From: Buttiauxella sp. B2 | GTDB taxonomy: Bacteria > Pseudomonadota > Gammaproteobacteria > Enterobacterales > Enterobacteriaceae | Assembly (NCBI RefSeq): GCF_006376615.1 | Contig: NZ_VEXQ01000011.1 | Span: 1 to 64,000 of the forward strand | Length of the DNA: 64,000 nt | Direction of reading: 5' to 3' | Shown: piece after piece, positions 9,802 to 17,407 of the stretch | How positions within the stretch are numbered: the first letter of the stretch is position 1 | Layout of the letters: each line of letters begins with the position of its first letter | The notes under the pieces: generated by a model | What the model was told of the DNA's origin: nothing | What the model saw: the letters and a program-made list of their open reading frames with translations, nothing else | The model's database searches: none | Program-made: the position numbers and the translations under genes

Positions 9802-9813
9802 ATCGTATACGAT
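9802..9813. promoter_or_regulatory. Perfect 12-bp palindrome, candidate GntR/FCD operator
   Basis: ATCGTATACGAT lies 69 bases before the permease start, in the leader of the hydroxyproline operon. FadR/FCD-type GntR proteins commonly bind sites with a central GTATAC. I saw no second copy in the other gaps of the operon. The rest of 9734-10020 holds no recognisable gene. Confidence 0.65.
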
Positions 9814-10020
9814 TTAACTTAGAACAAAACACGAACTCCTGTGGAGTAGTCGTGTTTTGATTTTTTTCGATTAACTTTAGATGGCTGACGAGAACGATCA
9901 CTTTAGGTGTATCAGTCGTACCAATACCGCACAGCTCGGAACGATTTTTGAAACACTACATTTACATTAGCAACATTTCTGTGACATGTGACTCATTCAG
10001 GCGAATTTCATCCTCGATGA

Positions 10021-10361
10021 GGCTTTGTTGAATAAATCGAACTCTTGGTCGCCACCAGGATCAGATCACCAAATTCCTGACTCTGTAGCGGTATCCCGTG
10101 ACAAAACAAAAGTTCAAAATCACCAACTGGAACACCTACAACAAGGCGCTCGGTGGCGGAAACGGCGATGTATCGTGTAAAGCAACTATTCGGTGGTCAT
10201 TTGACCCTGTGGGGTTACGATGCCCAGGTTGGAGAGGCTATGGCGATGATCTGTGCCTTAAACAAAATGACACGTGCAGATATACAAGAAAGTGTCCGGA
10301 TTACCTGAGGAACTGACTGACATGGGGCCTTTTATCTAAATCTGATTTATTCAACAAAGCC
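10021..10361 (+). mobile_element. Internally deleted IS903-like element (IS5 family)
   Basis: Both 18-bp terminal inverted repeats are present: GGCTTTGTTGAATAAATC at 10021 and its complement ending at 10361. Inside are only the first codons of an IS903-type transposase (MTKQKFKITNWNTYNKAL, from 10098) and a short transposase C-terminal part in another frame (GGHLTLWGYDAQVGEAMAM). About 700 bases of a normal IS903 are missing, so the element cannot move by itself. The flanking 9-mers differ (CCTCGATGA / GGGTTCTGT), so no target duplication is left. The right end touches a copy of the integrase leader. Confidence 0.9.
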
Positions 10362-10548
10362 GGGTTCTGTGTGGGTACAAACATTATCGAACCAAGATAT
10401 ACCCGCATCAGTAAGTTGATGTAGATTGAATCAGGTTGACTTATGTTGACTGAAAAAGCGAGAGGAGCCTTACGGGGACTGGATTTTAGGCATAAAAAAA
10501 GACCTCAGTTGAGGTCTATTTACATACTGTTGGTGCGAAGGCCGGACT
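10362..10548. repeat. Internal att site (B) with duplicated integrase leader
   Basis: This block is a near-identical direct repeat of 28212-28408: the integrase upstream leader (GTGGGTACAAA at 10371-10381), the tRNA terminator hairpin and the tRNA-Leu 3' end (10531-10546). The right copy has about 12 extra bases from a doubled ACCCGCAT unit. Just after it, CTTGTACCCAC (10616-10626) mirrors the arm motif TTTGTACCCGC at 28258-28268, as expected for the left arm of the second island. It marks the border between two tandem islands. Confidence 0.85.
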
Positions 10549-10608
10549 CGCATAAACCAATCAATAAACTGTTTTCAATACGTTTTATTTTCAACGCTAC
10601 TGCTTTAT

Positions 10609-10626
10609 ACCCGCACTTGTACCCAC
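10609..10626. promoter_or_regulatory. Candidate integrase arm-type site, left end of island 2
   Basis: ACCCGCACTTGTACCCAC resembles ACCCGCATTTGTACCC beside the integrase gene at the other end (28251-28266). Matching arm motifs at the two ends fit attachment arms of a P4-type integrase. The rest of 10549-10712 shows no gene. Confidence 0.45.
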
Positions 10627-10712
10627 AAACAGAAATCCGTACAAAAATCAGACACTGCTAACGGGCACAAAGCCATACCAGTACAACACCAATATGGCGG
10701 CCAAGACAAGGG

Positions 10713-11720
10713 TTAAGCAGGTAAGAATGTTTTCTTCAGAGGCACCAAAAGTTTGGTCTCAATATCAACTTGCTCGTAGTTTTCAATGAGCGCCCGAACG
10801 AGATCATCAAGCGTCCAAAGAGTCAGAGGAATCGTCGAGCGATCGGCCTCATAGCGAGCATCCTTACTAAAGCCGCCGGTACTGACATAAAGTCCGCGAT
10901 CATCTTTATGGCGACCACCAATAAAGCTACGAATCTGTTGGCTTCCCATCTGCTCTCTACGATGTTTCACCTCAACTATAATACGCGGATTTTCAAAACC
11001 AAATCCATCGGGCGAAGCAATAATATCTTTACCCCGGTCGGCCCCCGCTGGAGAAACCTGCGTTTTATATCCCATGCTGCGCAAGACTCCAGCAACAAGG
11101 TTCTGCATTTCGTCCCAATCGAGAGAGTTGATTCGATCTTTGATACCCTCAAACGCTAGCATTTCCATGTCACGAAGCGGATCAGAAACGACTTCATCTT
11201 CATCCATTGCATTTGGATTCTGAACAATAACATCTATGGTAGGTTTCTTATCCTGCAAAAGCTCTTCTAGCGCATATTCCGGGAGTTGGAAAACCGTCAG
11301 TGTGGAGCCCAGAGTATTTTTTGTAGCAACAGACAATCGGTCACGGTCGATTTCTTGAGTATTCCATTTAACCTGCCGAGCGATCCCCATTCCCTCTTCC
11401 ACCCATTCAGGATGATATTGGAAGTCTGATGTAACTTTGCCTAGCAGATAAGTACGGTTGGCTGGAGAATAGGTAATAACCCAATCACTCTTTTGGATTT
11501 CGTTCACAAAACGCCAGACCTGCGATGCTCCAGAACGGGCTGTTCCTAGCTTCGTTAAGGGGTCTGCTTCCTGGTATAAAGCGAGCAACTGGGATCGGGA
11601 CAGACCGGGTTTGACCAAAGGAGCCAGCTGAGGCCAACCGATTCCCACAATTTGTTTATCGCGGAAATCGTCATAGAGTTTGCCGCCGTCACCGCGAATC
11701 ATCCACATTCTGTTGCCCAT
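10713..11720 (-). CDS. Mrr-type restriction endonuclease
   Basis: A 335-residue protein whose C-terminal domain (about 195-315) has the Mrr-catalytic PD-(D/E)xK fold. Asp232 is in GADRGKDII, Glu250-x-Lys252 in IIVEVKHR, and Gln261/262 follow. The N-terminal part (WMIRGDGG, IVGIGWP, FVNEIQKSDWVITY, YLLGKV) resembles the PUA-like reader domains that often precede such nucleases. Mrr-family enzymes cut DNA carrying foreign modification, or are paired with other defence genes; here it stands alone at the left edge of island 2. Target specificity cannot be told from sequence. The ATG at 11720 has AAGGGACGGG upstream. Confidence 0.87.
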   Translation of the reverse strand: MGNRMWMIRGDGGKLYDDFRDKQIVGIGWPQLAPLVKPGLSRSQLLALYQEADPLTKLGTARSGASQVWRFVNEIQKSDWVITYSPANRTYLLGKVTSDFQYHPEWVEEGMGIARQVKWNTQEIDRDRLSVATKNTLGSTLTVFQLPEYALEELLQDKKPTIDVIVQNPNAMDEDEVVSDPLRDMEMLAFEGIKDRINSLDWDEMQNLVAGVLRSMGYKTQVSPAGADRGKDIIASPDGFGFENPRIIVEVKHRREQMGSQQIRSFIGGRHKDDRGLYVSTGGFSKDARYEADRSTIPLTLWTLDDLVRALIENYEQVDIETKLLVPLKKTFLPA

Positions 11721-11746
11721 ACCCGTCCCTTCATGAGGAAAAGAAA

Positions 11747-11866
11747 TTAAGCTGGATCATAATCTTGTTCGCCGCATGCGTCAAAACCATCAACAACGAC
11801 GGACCAGCATTCCCGGATTGTGTTTGCGATGATGTGCCCAGTTAAAATTACAGCCTCAAGTTGCAT
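11747..11866 (-). CDS. Possible 39-residue small protein
   Basis: A short minus-strand frame (MQLEAVILTGH to YDPA) ends 26 bases before the Mrr-type gene start and begins just past the cbtA terminator. There is no clear ribosome-binding site and I know no homologue. It may be a leader peptide, a degraded tail of a P4-island gene, or chance. Confidence 0.25.
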   Translation of the reverse strand: MQLEAVILTGHIIANTIRECWSVVVDGFDACGEQDYDPA

Positions 11867-11886
11867 GATATTTCGTCCATATAAGC

Positions 11887-11918
11887 AAAAGCACCGGCCC
11901 GCATCAGCTGGTGCTTTT
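11887..11918. terminator. Terminator hairpin downstream of cbtA
   Basis: The stem AAAAGCACC/GGTGCTTTT has flanking A and T runs. It lies 43 bases beyond the cbtA stop on minus and can act in both directions. Confidence 0.75.
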
Positions 11919-11960
11919 GTAATAAGTAAATAAATATGTCTGGAATATGAATCAGGGAGG

Positions 11961-12311
11961 CTATTCCCAATATTCAACGTGTTGCGTTAATACGATTTTC
12001 AATAAACCAGTTGCCTGTCGCGCCCGCAGAATATCGACAGCCCGCAGGTATGGGGACTGTTCTTGCCAGTTGAATCCCCTGCGATCAATACGAACCAGTT
12101 CGTACTTATCCACCAGAAAGTTAACGGCATCAGCCAGCGTAATACCAGCAGTGATATGTTCCTGAATAACAGTCTCATCACTGAATGGTGTGTCGTTCAG
12201 TGTCAGGCCATAGTGCTGTTCCAGCAGGCGTGTCAGTAACATTTGCCAGACAGACACGGGCGAAAGACATAGCTTCGCCGCCTGCGGAGTCGTTGCAGGT
12301 AGAGTTTTCAT
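11961..12311 (-). CDS. cbtA: CbtA (YeeV-family) toxin of a type IV toxin-antitoxin pair
   Basis: A 116-residue protein matching the CbtA/YeeV/YkfI family. It starts with [10 protein letters not shown] and contains [15 protein letters not shown], the [19 protein letters not shown] block and [11 protein letters not shown]. Family members bind FtsZ and MreB and block cell division and shape control. The partner antitoxin gene lies 20 bases upstream. A longer frame begins at 12374, but the ATG at 12311 agrees with the family and avoids overlap with the antitoxin gene. The C terminus ([10 protein letters not shown]) differs from the K-12 copies, as is usual in this family. Confidence 0.93.
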   Translation of the reverse strand: MKTLPATTPQAAKLCLSPVSVWQMLLTRLLEQHYGLTLNDTPFSDETVIQEHITAGITLADAVNFLVDKYELVRIDRRGFNWQEQSPYLRAVDILRARQATGLLKIVLTQHVEYWE

Positions 12312-12331
12312 GTTTGCTCTCGTGAAATTAG

Positions 12332-12652
12332 TTAGCGTTGAGTGGGATAAACGGCGATGTATATGTAGCCGCAACTGCCAAGGGTATCGGCTTCACAGGT
12401 AAAACCGTTGTGGTACAGGGTGACACAGTTGGCATGGTGAGGATTCATTTCACCAGTGGTCAGCATCAACTCCATCTGGCTAATAAAATGCGGAAATGCC
12501 GCATCCAGCTTCAGACATTCGGCATTACTGAATTTGCCGGTCATACTGGCCCGGTCAACCAGATAGTGCAGCCGGTTGCCCTCCTGCACCAGACGTGCTC
12601 CCAGGTGCGGCGTGATATCCCGCTGCAGTCCCCATGTGACATTACTTCTCAT
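12332..12652 (-). CDS. cbeA: CbeA (YeeU-family) antitoxin
   Basis: A 106-residue protein matching YeeU/YfjZ/Yaf[58 protein letters not shown]. CbeA opposes CbtA indirectly by stabilising FtsZ and MreB polymers (type IV antitoxin). It lies directly before cbtA on minus, and its ATG overlaps the end of the upstream yeeT-like frame (GATGAG), as in the usual yeeS-yeeT-yeeU-yeeV order of CP4-type islands. Confidence 0.93.
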   Translation of the reverse strand: MRSNVTWGLQRDITPHLGARLVQEGNRLHYLVDRASMTGKFSNAECLKLDAAFPHFISQMELMLTTGEMNPHHANCVTLYHNGFTCEADTLGSCGYIYIAVYPTQR

Positions 12653-12870
12653 CGGGCTTCTCCTTTAGGGTGATACTCATCAGACAGGCATAGGGCCCGT
12701 TGCGGTCCTGGCGGCGTTCGGCGTATACCGCCAGCACGCCGGGAATATCAGGAACTACCTGACCAGTGTAATGACAGACACTGCCATGCCAATGGTATCT
12801 GCCTGTGCAGTATCGAAAAATGCGGGAGGCCGGATGTCGACGGTGCCCGGCGTTTACTGATAATTTTCAT
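12642..12870 (-). pseudogene. yeeT-like (DUF987) gene with N-terminal frameshift
   Basis: The conserved DUF987 body is open (HPASRIFRYCTGRYHWHGS, then PDIPGVLAVYAERRQDRNGPY) and ends at TAA 12642-12644, overlapping cbeA. The family's start (MKIIS..., ATG at 12870) lies in another frame, and the body frame has a TGA just upstream with no good start. A small indel near 12840 therefore splits the 73-residue family protein. A sequencing error could give the same picture. Confidence 0.7.
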
Positions 12871-12878
12871 GTAACCCC

Positions 12879-13358
12879 TCACAGCAGACCATGTTCAGCA
12901 AACGACAATATCTGCGTGCCACCGACGATAAGATGGTCAGGCACACGGATATCAACGAGCTGGAGCGCCTGCACCAAACGCTGCGTGATGGTCTTATCGG
13001 CCTGACTGGGTGCGATGTCGCCGGAGGGATGGTTATGCGCCAGTATCACTGCTGCCGCATTGAAATACAGGGCGCGTTTGACCACCTCACGGGGATGTAC
13101 CTCGGTACTGCTGATGGAACCGGCAAACAGGGTTTCGTGGGCAATCAACTGGTTCTGCTGGTTCAGGTACAGCACCATAAATTCTTCGCGCTCCAGTCCC
13201 GCCATTTTCAGTTTCAGCCAGTCACGGGCAGCCTGGGTGGACGTGAATGCTACACCTGTTTCTCGCAGGTGTCGGCCAAGTAGCGTTAAAGCACGTTTTA
13301 CCGTGCGTTGTGCGGTCAGTGAGAGTACCGGAGCCAGTGGGGTAAGTGACTGTTCCAT
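12879..13358 (-). CDS. RadC-like JAB-domain protein (YeeS family)
   Basis: A 159-residue RadC/YeeS protein lacking the helix-hairpin-helix part of full RadC. The JAMM metalloprotease-like motif is intact: Glu59 region, His108 and His110 in HNHPSGD, and Asp121. The family is widespread in CP4-type islands and plasmids. Its biochemical role is unsettled; despite the name, RadC is not established as a DNA repair protein. It sits between ardB and the yeeT-like remnant, a common order. Confidence 0.9.
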   Translation of the reverse strand: MEQSLTPLAPVLSLTAQRTVKRALTLLGRHLRETGVAFTSTQAARDWLKLKMAGLEREEFMVLYLNQQNQLIAHETLFAGSISSTEVHPREVVKRALYFNAAAVILAHNHPSGDIAPSQADKTITQRLVQALQLVDIRVPDHLIVGGTQILSFAEHGLL

Positions 13359-13369
13359 AGTGAGTATCC

Positions 13370-13825
13370 TTAATCAATAATGCGTAAAATGGCGCTGAAT
13401 TCAGGGTGCTGCAGGGCGTAATCCCGCAGGCGGTAATAGTGCTCCGTCATGGCATCGCATTCGGTGCGACAGGCATGATGACTGTACTCGATCAGGCACA
13501 CCGCAATGCCCGCCGCCTCAGCGCTCATTTCCGCGCTATTGCCATTCATGTTATTGAACAACTTCCATTTCTCGTCATCTTCAGCTTCAGGTGCCAAAAA
13601 TGCGCCACCGTTACTGAGTGTGCGGAAGTTCCAGATACCGCCGCTGTAGTCTCCGCAGAAGCGGTCCATCCAGCCAAAGATTCGGGGCTCGAGAACTATC
13701 CACTGTGGGATACGCCCAAAGTGCTGTGGCCAGAAGCCAGTACGCTGCTCATCAGGTACGAGGCTGGTAGCGATTTGTACATCAGCAATAATAGATGTGT
13801 GGGTGTTCTCAGTTTGTGTGGTCAT
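13370..13825 (-). CDS. ArdB/KlcA-family antirestriction protein
   Basis: A 151-residue protein of the KlcA/ArdB/YfjX family: LVPDEQRTGFWPQHFG near the start, a GGIWNFRTLSNGGAFLAP core and AEAAGIAVCLIEYSHHA. ArdB proteins relieve type I restriction without being DNA mimics. I chose the ATG at 13825 (MTTQTENTH), with GGAGT upstream, over an upstream ATG at 13873. Its presence together with two restriction-type nucleases makes this island both defensive and anti-defensive. Confidence 0.92.
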   Translation of the reverse strand: MTTQTENTHTSIIADVQIATSLVPDEQRTGFWPQHFGRIPQWIVLEPRIFGWMDRFCGDYSGGIWNFRTLSNGGAFLAPEAEDDEKWKLFNNMNGNSAEMSAEAAGIAVCLIEYSHHACRTECDAMTEHYYRLRDYALQHPEFSAILRIID

Positions 13826-13945
13826 GGTTTTACTCCGTAATAAAAAATGCCTGCCTGTCAGGACTGGCATCAAGTGAGTTATGGATTAAAAGCGCGGGAC
13901 AGGAAGGCAACGAAACCGGCTCAGACATCACACCCTCCTTAAATG

Positions 13946-13979
13946 CAAAAAGCCCCTGTTGCGTGAGCAGCAGGGGCTG
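13946..13979 (-). terminator. Rho-independent terminator
   Basis: AGCCCCTG/CAGGGGCT stem with an A run on the left, hence a T run on minus. It follows the secreted-protein gene at 14005-14412 and separates it from ardB. Confidence 0.85.
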
Positions 13980-14004
13980 TGTTTATTTTATGTCGATAGC
14001 GGTA

Positions 14005-14412
14005 TCAGTATCCGGTTTTCACTTTATACATCAGCAGTGTTTTACTGCCCCGGGTGACTTTCACGAACAGGGCATTATCCTTCACGGTCCGCACGAAACC
14101 GGCCTTCACATCACCCTGACAGTCACCGCCATCGTAGGGCACATTAATGCCGGTCCCATGTACCAGGTCGATAACACCAAAATTATTATCAGCACAGGCA
14201 GTACCCGGCCAGTCCTGAATCAAAGCAAATTTATGGTCGTCACTGACACCGGTCAGCGAGCAAACGGAGCTGTTGATATCGTCTCCCTGACACCAGTACG
14301 ACTCGCCCGGGTTATCTTTATCCATCAGTTGTTCGGGTAACTGTGCGGCACTGGTGGGAAAGGCGGCCAGAGACAGCACAATGGCGGATACTGCAGTTAT
14401 CATTCTGAACAT
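14005..14412 (-). CDS. Secreted four-cysteine protein of unknown function (paralogue 1)
   Basis: A 135-residue protein with a Sec signal peptide (about residues 1-22, ending TSAAQ), so it is probably periplasmic. The mature part has four cysteines (YWCQG, SSVCSL, TACADN, GDCQG) in spacing that resembles the next gene's product, suggesting two disulfides and a shared fold. Both end in a basic Tyr-containing tail (LMYKVKTGY here). I recognise no named family. Gene order places it with other membrane/secreted genes of the island. Confidence 0.7.
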   Translation of the reverse strand: MFRMITAVSAIVLSLAAFPTSAAQLPEQLMDKDNPGESYWCQGDDINSSVCSLTGVSDDHKFALIQDWPGTACADNNFGVIDLVHGTGINVPYDGGDCQGDVKAGFVRTVKDNALFVKVTRGSKTLLMYKVKTGY

Positions 14413-14479
14413 GGTTTACTCCCTGAACCCTCAGTGGCGCATGGCTGCACTGATTTGTTCTGTGCCAGTCATGGCATGA

Positions 14480-14917
14480 TTAAAAGCGTTTATAGCGGAA
14501 CAGTTCTTTTCCCTGGTACAGCACCACCAAGTCGTCGTAATCTGGCTTTTTGTGGTTAGGCAAAAAGGTGACAGTCGTTCCCGGACGACACAGGTCTTTC
14601 ACGGTGACACCGAATTTCTGGTCAGGTGTGATGGTGAAGCCTTTTGACGCTTCATCACGCCTGATGCTTATCCAGCCCCACAGGCCGCCTTCGCAGTCTT
14701 TAAGCGGCGCTGAGCGTATCGTTACCATTACGCCCATCCGGTCGACGGACATAGCCTCACACTTCCCTGTAACCTGACGGTGTGCATCACACCAGAATAT
14801 ATTGCCGTTGTTGTCATTGACTGCAGCAGGTAGTACCCGGTTATAGGGTGCAGCCTGCACAGTGACGCAGGTCAGCAGACTGCCTGCTATGAGCAGCGCT
14901 CTGAACAGATTTTTCAT
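14480..14917 (-). CDS. Secreted four-cysteine protein of unknown function (paralogue 2)
   Basis: A 145-residue protein with a clear signal peptide (MKNLFRALLIAGSLLTCVTVQA). The mature part has FWCDA, TGKCEA, LKDCEG and DLCRPG, matching the cysteine order of the adjacent gene, and ends LFRYKRF. The tandem arrangement (67 bases apart) suggests duplication and divergence. Function unknown. A lipoprotein is unlikely, because the signal-peptide cysteine is not followed by a normal lipobox context. Confidence 0.7.
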   Translation of the reverse strand: MKNLFRALLIAGSLLTCVTVQAAPYNRVLPAAVNDNNGNIFWCDAHRQVTGKCEAMSVDRMGVMVTIRSAPLKDCEGGLWGWISIRRDEASKGFTITPDQKFGVTVKDLCRPGTTVTFLPNHKKPDYDDLVVLYQGKELFRYKRF

Positions 14918-14967
14918 GTTGATTTCCTTAAAAGAGAATCCACTGGTTTAAGGCCGGTGGGAATACG

Positions 14968-15504
14968 TCAGGCCACCAGCGTCAGGAACAGCATGACCAG
15001 CCAGACCCAGAAATAAGCTGGTTTCTGCCCCAGTGATTTCGCCCGTCGCCAGAGATAGAACGGTACCAGCCACGCCAGCTTGCCGAAGGCTGCTGTATCC
15101 ACCCCTGCCTTACGCAGGCGTCTTTCATCCAGATAACCCAAGGCAATATTGAGCAGCAGTGTAATAAACCAGTACTGCCCACCCGATACGGCGTCATATG
15201 CTTCCTCAAACGCCATCCCGCTCAGTCCTGCCGTCCACAGCTCAAGCGCGTAGCCAATGATCGGGGCAAAGGCCAATGTCCAGACGACACCACCCGGAAT
15301 ACGGTGCCCCGGAAGTGCAGGTGGTGTGATGCGCTGTGCCAGAGCGGCCATCAGCGGGGTGGCGGATAAGGGCTGCCAGTCGGTCATGCCCAGCTGCCAC
15401 ACCAGTGTGGAGGCGGTAAGTTCGCCGCATTTGATGCGCTCTGTCATTTCTTCTTCAGTCACACCGTCGTGACGGACGCCATTTTTCTCGTAATGCCAGT
15501 TCAT
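14968..15504 (-). CDS. GYF_2/DUF4339 membrane protein
   Basis: A 178-residue protein. The N-terminal 55 residues (MNWHYEKNGVRHDG, LVWQLGMTDWQPL) form a GYF_2-type domain thought to bind peptides. Three hydrophobic segments follow (IPGGVVWTLAFAPIIGYAL, YWFITLLLNIALGYL, YFWVWLVMLFLTLVA). The ATG at 15504 has GGAG upstream; an earlier start would run into the regulator gene. Function unknown. It may act with the secreted paralogues beside it. Confidence 0.7.
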   Translation of the reverse strand: MNWHYEKNGVRHDGVTEEEMTERIKCGELTASTLVWQLGMTDWQPLSATPLMAALAQRITPPALPGHRIPGGVVWTLAFAPIIGYALELWTAGLSGMAFEEAYDAVSGGQYWFITLLLNIALGYLDERRLRKAGVDTAAFGKLAWLVPFYLWRRAKSLGQKPAYFWVWLVMLFLTLVA

Positions 15505-15547
15505 GATTCTCCTTATCTCTGAAAGACCGGCACAGGCCGGAGGCTGA

Positions 15548-16258
15548 TTAATTAGCACTACCCGCTGAGCTTCTGTTAGTAGAGGTCAGTAACAGGGCTT
15601 CGCGAATAAAACTAAAGTGAGGAAGTGCGTGGATGAAAGCAGGCTGACTGGTCAACTGGCTGATGGTTTTTCTGGGCGTAAAGGTGGTGTTCAGCACCGT
15701 GACGGCGTGAATGTCCGTCAGCGGATGGACCGTGATATGTCCCCGAAACTCACCGGCCAGATACCAGCAACCTGACTGCGAAATCAGCCGATACGGAGCC
15801 AGACTCTCACAGCGTTGCCCCTCAGCCAGCAGCGTCACCCGCTGGCGGGAGGTAATGGCGGTTACCAGTCGGTAAAACACTAGTGAGCCGGAAGGACTCA
15901 CCCCGTGTGGCAGTTGCCACACCAGACAGGGTGCATCATCCGAGGCCAGCAGGGCACTGACCAGCCTGCGATCAAAGCCCGGAAAGATATCAGCGAGCCC
16001 GGTGCGGTGAGCAAAAGTCAGCACATCCAGTTCACCCTGCGCACCGTTACCTCCGGTACGCAGACGGCAGAGACCCTGACGGTACTCCAGGTCCAGATAC
16101 ATCAGCCGCTCTCGAAAATCCCGCCGCAGGGTGCGGACTGACACCCCGAACTCGACGGCAAGCTTCGTCACATTCAGGGTTTCGCCCGCCACCAGGCGAC
16201 CGATGATGAGTGACAGTCTGACCGCCAGCCGGTCATGGCGACGTTCTGCCTGTGTCAT
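15548..16258 (-). CDS. HTH/WYL-domain transcriptional regulator (YfjR-like)
   Basis: A 236-residue regulator. The N-terminal DeoR-like winged helix (about 12-65: [21 protein letters not shown]) is followed by a WYL ligand-binding domain ([17 protein letters not shown], about 165-182). It resembles YfjR of the CP4-57 prophage, and this architecture is also used by regulators of phage defence genes. It is the first gene after a 240-base gap and probably controls the minus-strand genes downstream or itself. Confidence 0.85.
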   Translation of the reverse strand: MTQAERRHDRLAVRLSLIIGRLVAGETLNVTKLAVEFGVSVRTLRRDFRERLMYLDLEYRQGLCRLRTGGNGAQGELDVLTFAHRTGLADIFPGFDRRLVSALLASDDAPCLVWQLPHGVSPSGSLVFYRLVTAITSRQRVTLLAEGQRCESLAPYRLISQSGCWYLAGEFRGHITVHPLTDIHAVTVLNTTFTPRKTISQLTSQPAFIHALPHFSFIREALLLTSTNRSSAGSAN

Positions 16259-16329
16259 GGAATATTCTCCGTGAAGGATTAACTGACTGAAATTAATGTG
16301 ATTACTTTACAGAGGGGGGCGGACAGGGA

Positions 16330-16449
16330 ATGGACACTGCGGGAACTATTTTTTGCATCTGCATAATGTTAGAGCAGGCGCGACCTACAGCGGTTCCTGG
16401 CTATTTTATCAACAATCACTACAAGGGAAAACGGACAGGTGGTGTCCAT
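16330..16449. promoter_or_regulatory. Inverted ATGGACAC / GTGTCCAT pair upstream of the WYL regulator
   Basis: ATGGACAC at 16330-16337 and its exact complement at 16442-16449 stand about 100 bases apart in the gap before the regulator gene. GGACAGG occurs beside both (16321 and 16435). They could be operator half-sites or distant operators for the adjacent WYL protein. This is a weak, pattern-based call. Confidence 0.35.
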
Positions 16450-16501
16450 CGTTAACGAAGTGGTAACAATGCCTGTGTTGCAAAGAGTACAACTCGCCCC
16501 G

Positions 16502-17320
16502 TTAGAACTGCTCCAGCATGGTTTCTGCCATCACCCACAGGGCACGATTAAGTTTCACATCACCATCTATGCCACGTACTGCCCGGGTATGCATGCGCTT
16601 CCCTTTTGCCGATTCACCCCGTAAACCGCCTTTAACCAGGTTCTCTTGAATGCGCTGATACGTGGTCCACAGGTCATCGCTGTAATCCTCATAGCGCCGT
16701 GGCGTCAGGACCTGTGCCGGAGTCACCGGCTGGTGGTCTTCACCAAACCGGTAAGTAATCGCCGCTTTAGCCAGCGCCTGTCGGGCCGTAGGGGATAGCA
16801 TCAGCGACTGCATGGCATCGCGTTTTTCCTCCACCCGCTCAAAAATACCCAGTACCTCATACGCCCCCTCAATCACCTGACTCACTACGTCTCCTTTATG
16901 CGGAACACGTACCTCGCCAAAAGTCTCACCGCAAATCAGTCCGTTCTGGCAAACCTGACGAAACAGCCCCGGCAGCATCTGGTACGAACTGGAGCCATCA
17001 TGGGAGTTGAGCAGAATAATTTCCGGCACCTGCTTTCCGGTGATTTGCCCCTCACGTCGCAGGCGCAACATATGTTTAGTGTGTTCCCGACGCTCCGGGT
17101 CACGCACCCGGGTCTGGCAGGCAAAAAATGGTTGAAAGCCTTCGTGCTGCAGGCTGTCCAGTAGGGAAATTGTGGGGATGTACGTATACCGCTCGCTGCG
17201 TGAGACGTGTTTATCCTCGCTGAAGACACTGGGAACTGTGCGGAACAGTTCTTCACGGGTTAGCGGGCGGTCACGACGGATAACATTTGCTGCGCCAAAG
17301 CGCGAAGCCAGACGGGCCAT
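16502..17320 (-). CDS. DUF932 protein (YfjQ/YafZ family)
   Basis: A 272-residue DUF932 protein typical of CP4-type islands (YfjQ, YafZ, YkfF neighbours). Family segments include RYTYIPTISLLDSLQHEGF, HTKHMLRLRR, EIILLNSHDGSSSYQM and CQNGLICGETFGEVRVPHKGD. No catalytic motif is known and its function in islands is unclear. The ATG at 17320 has AAGGAG upstream; a TTG two codons earlier is less likely. Confidence 0.88.
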   Translation of the reverse strand: MARLASRFGAANVIRRDRPLTREELFRTVPSVFSEDKHVSRSERYTYIPTISLLDSLQHEGFQPFFACQTRVRDPERREHTKHMLRLRREGQITGKQVPEIILLNSHDGSSSYQMLPGLFRQVCQNGLICGETFGEVRVPHKGDVVSQVIEGAYEVLGIFERVEEKRDAMQSLMLSPTARQALAKAAITYRFGEDHQPVTPAQVLTPRRYEDYSDDLWTTYQRIQENLVKGGLRGESAKGKRMHTRAVRGIDGDVKLNRALWVMAETMLEQF

Positions 17321-17407
17321 AAACAAACTCCTTACGGAAATTAAATATAGAAAAACCCCGTCGCACAGGCGACAGGGCTCAGGGAACGGCAGAAAGTAGA
17401 ATAAAGC

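Noticed and set aside
11747-11977. 76-codon minus-strand frame
   Set aside because: It runs through the cbtA terminator hairpin. At most its last 39 codons could be a gene, listed with low confidence.
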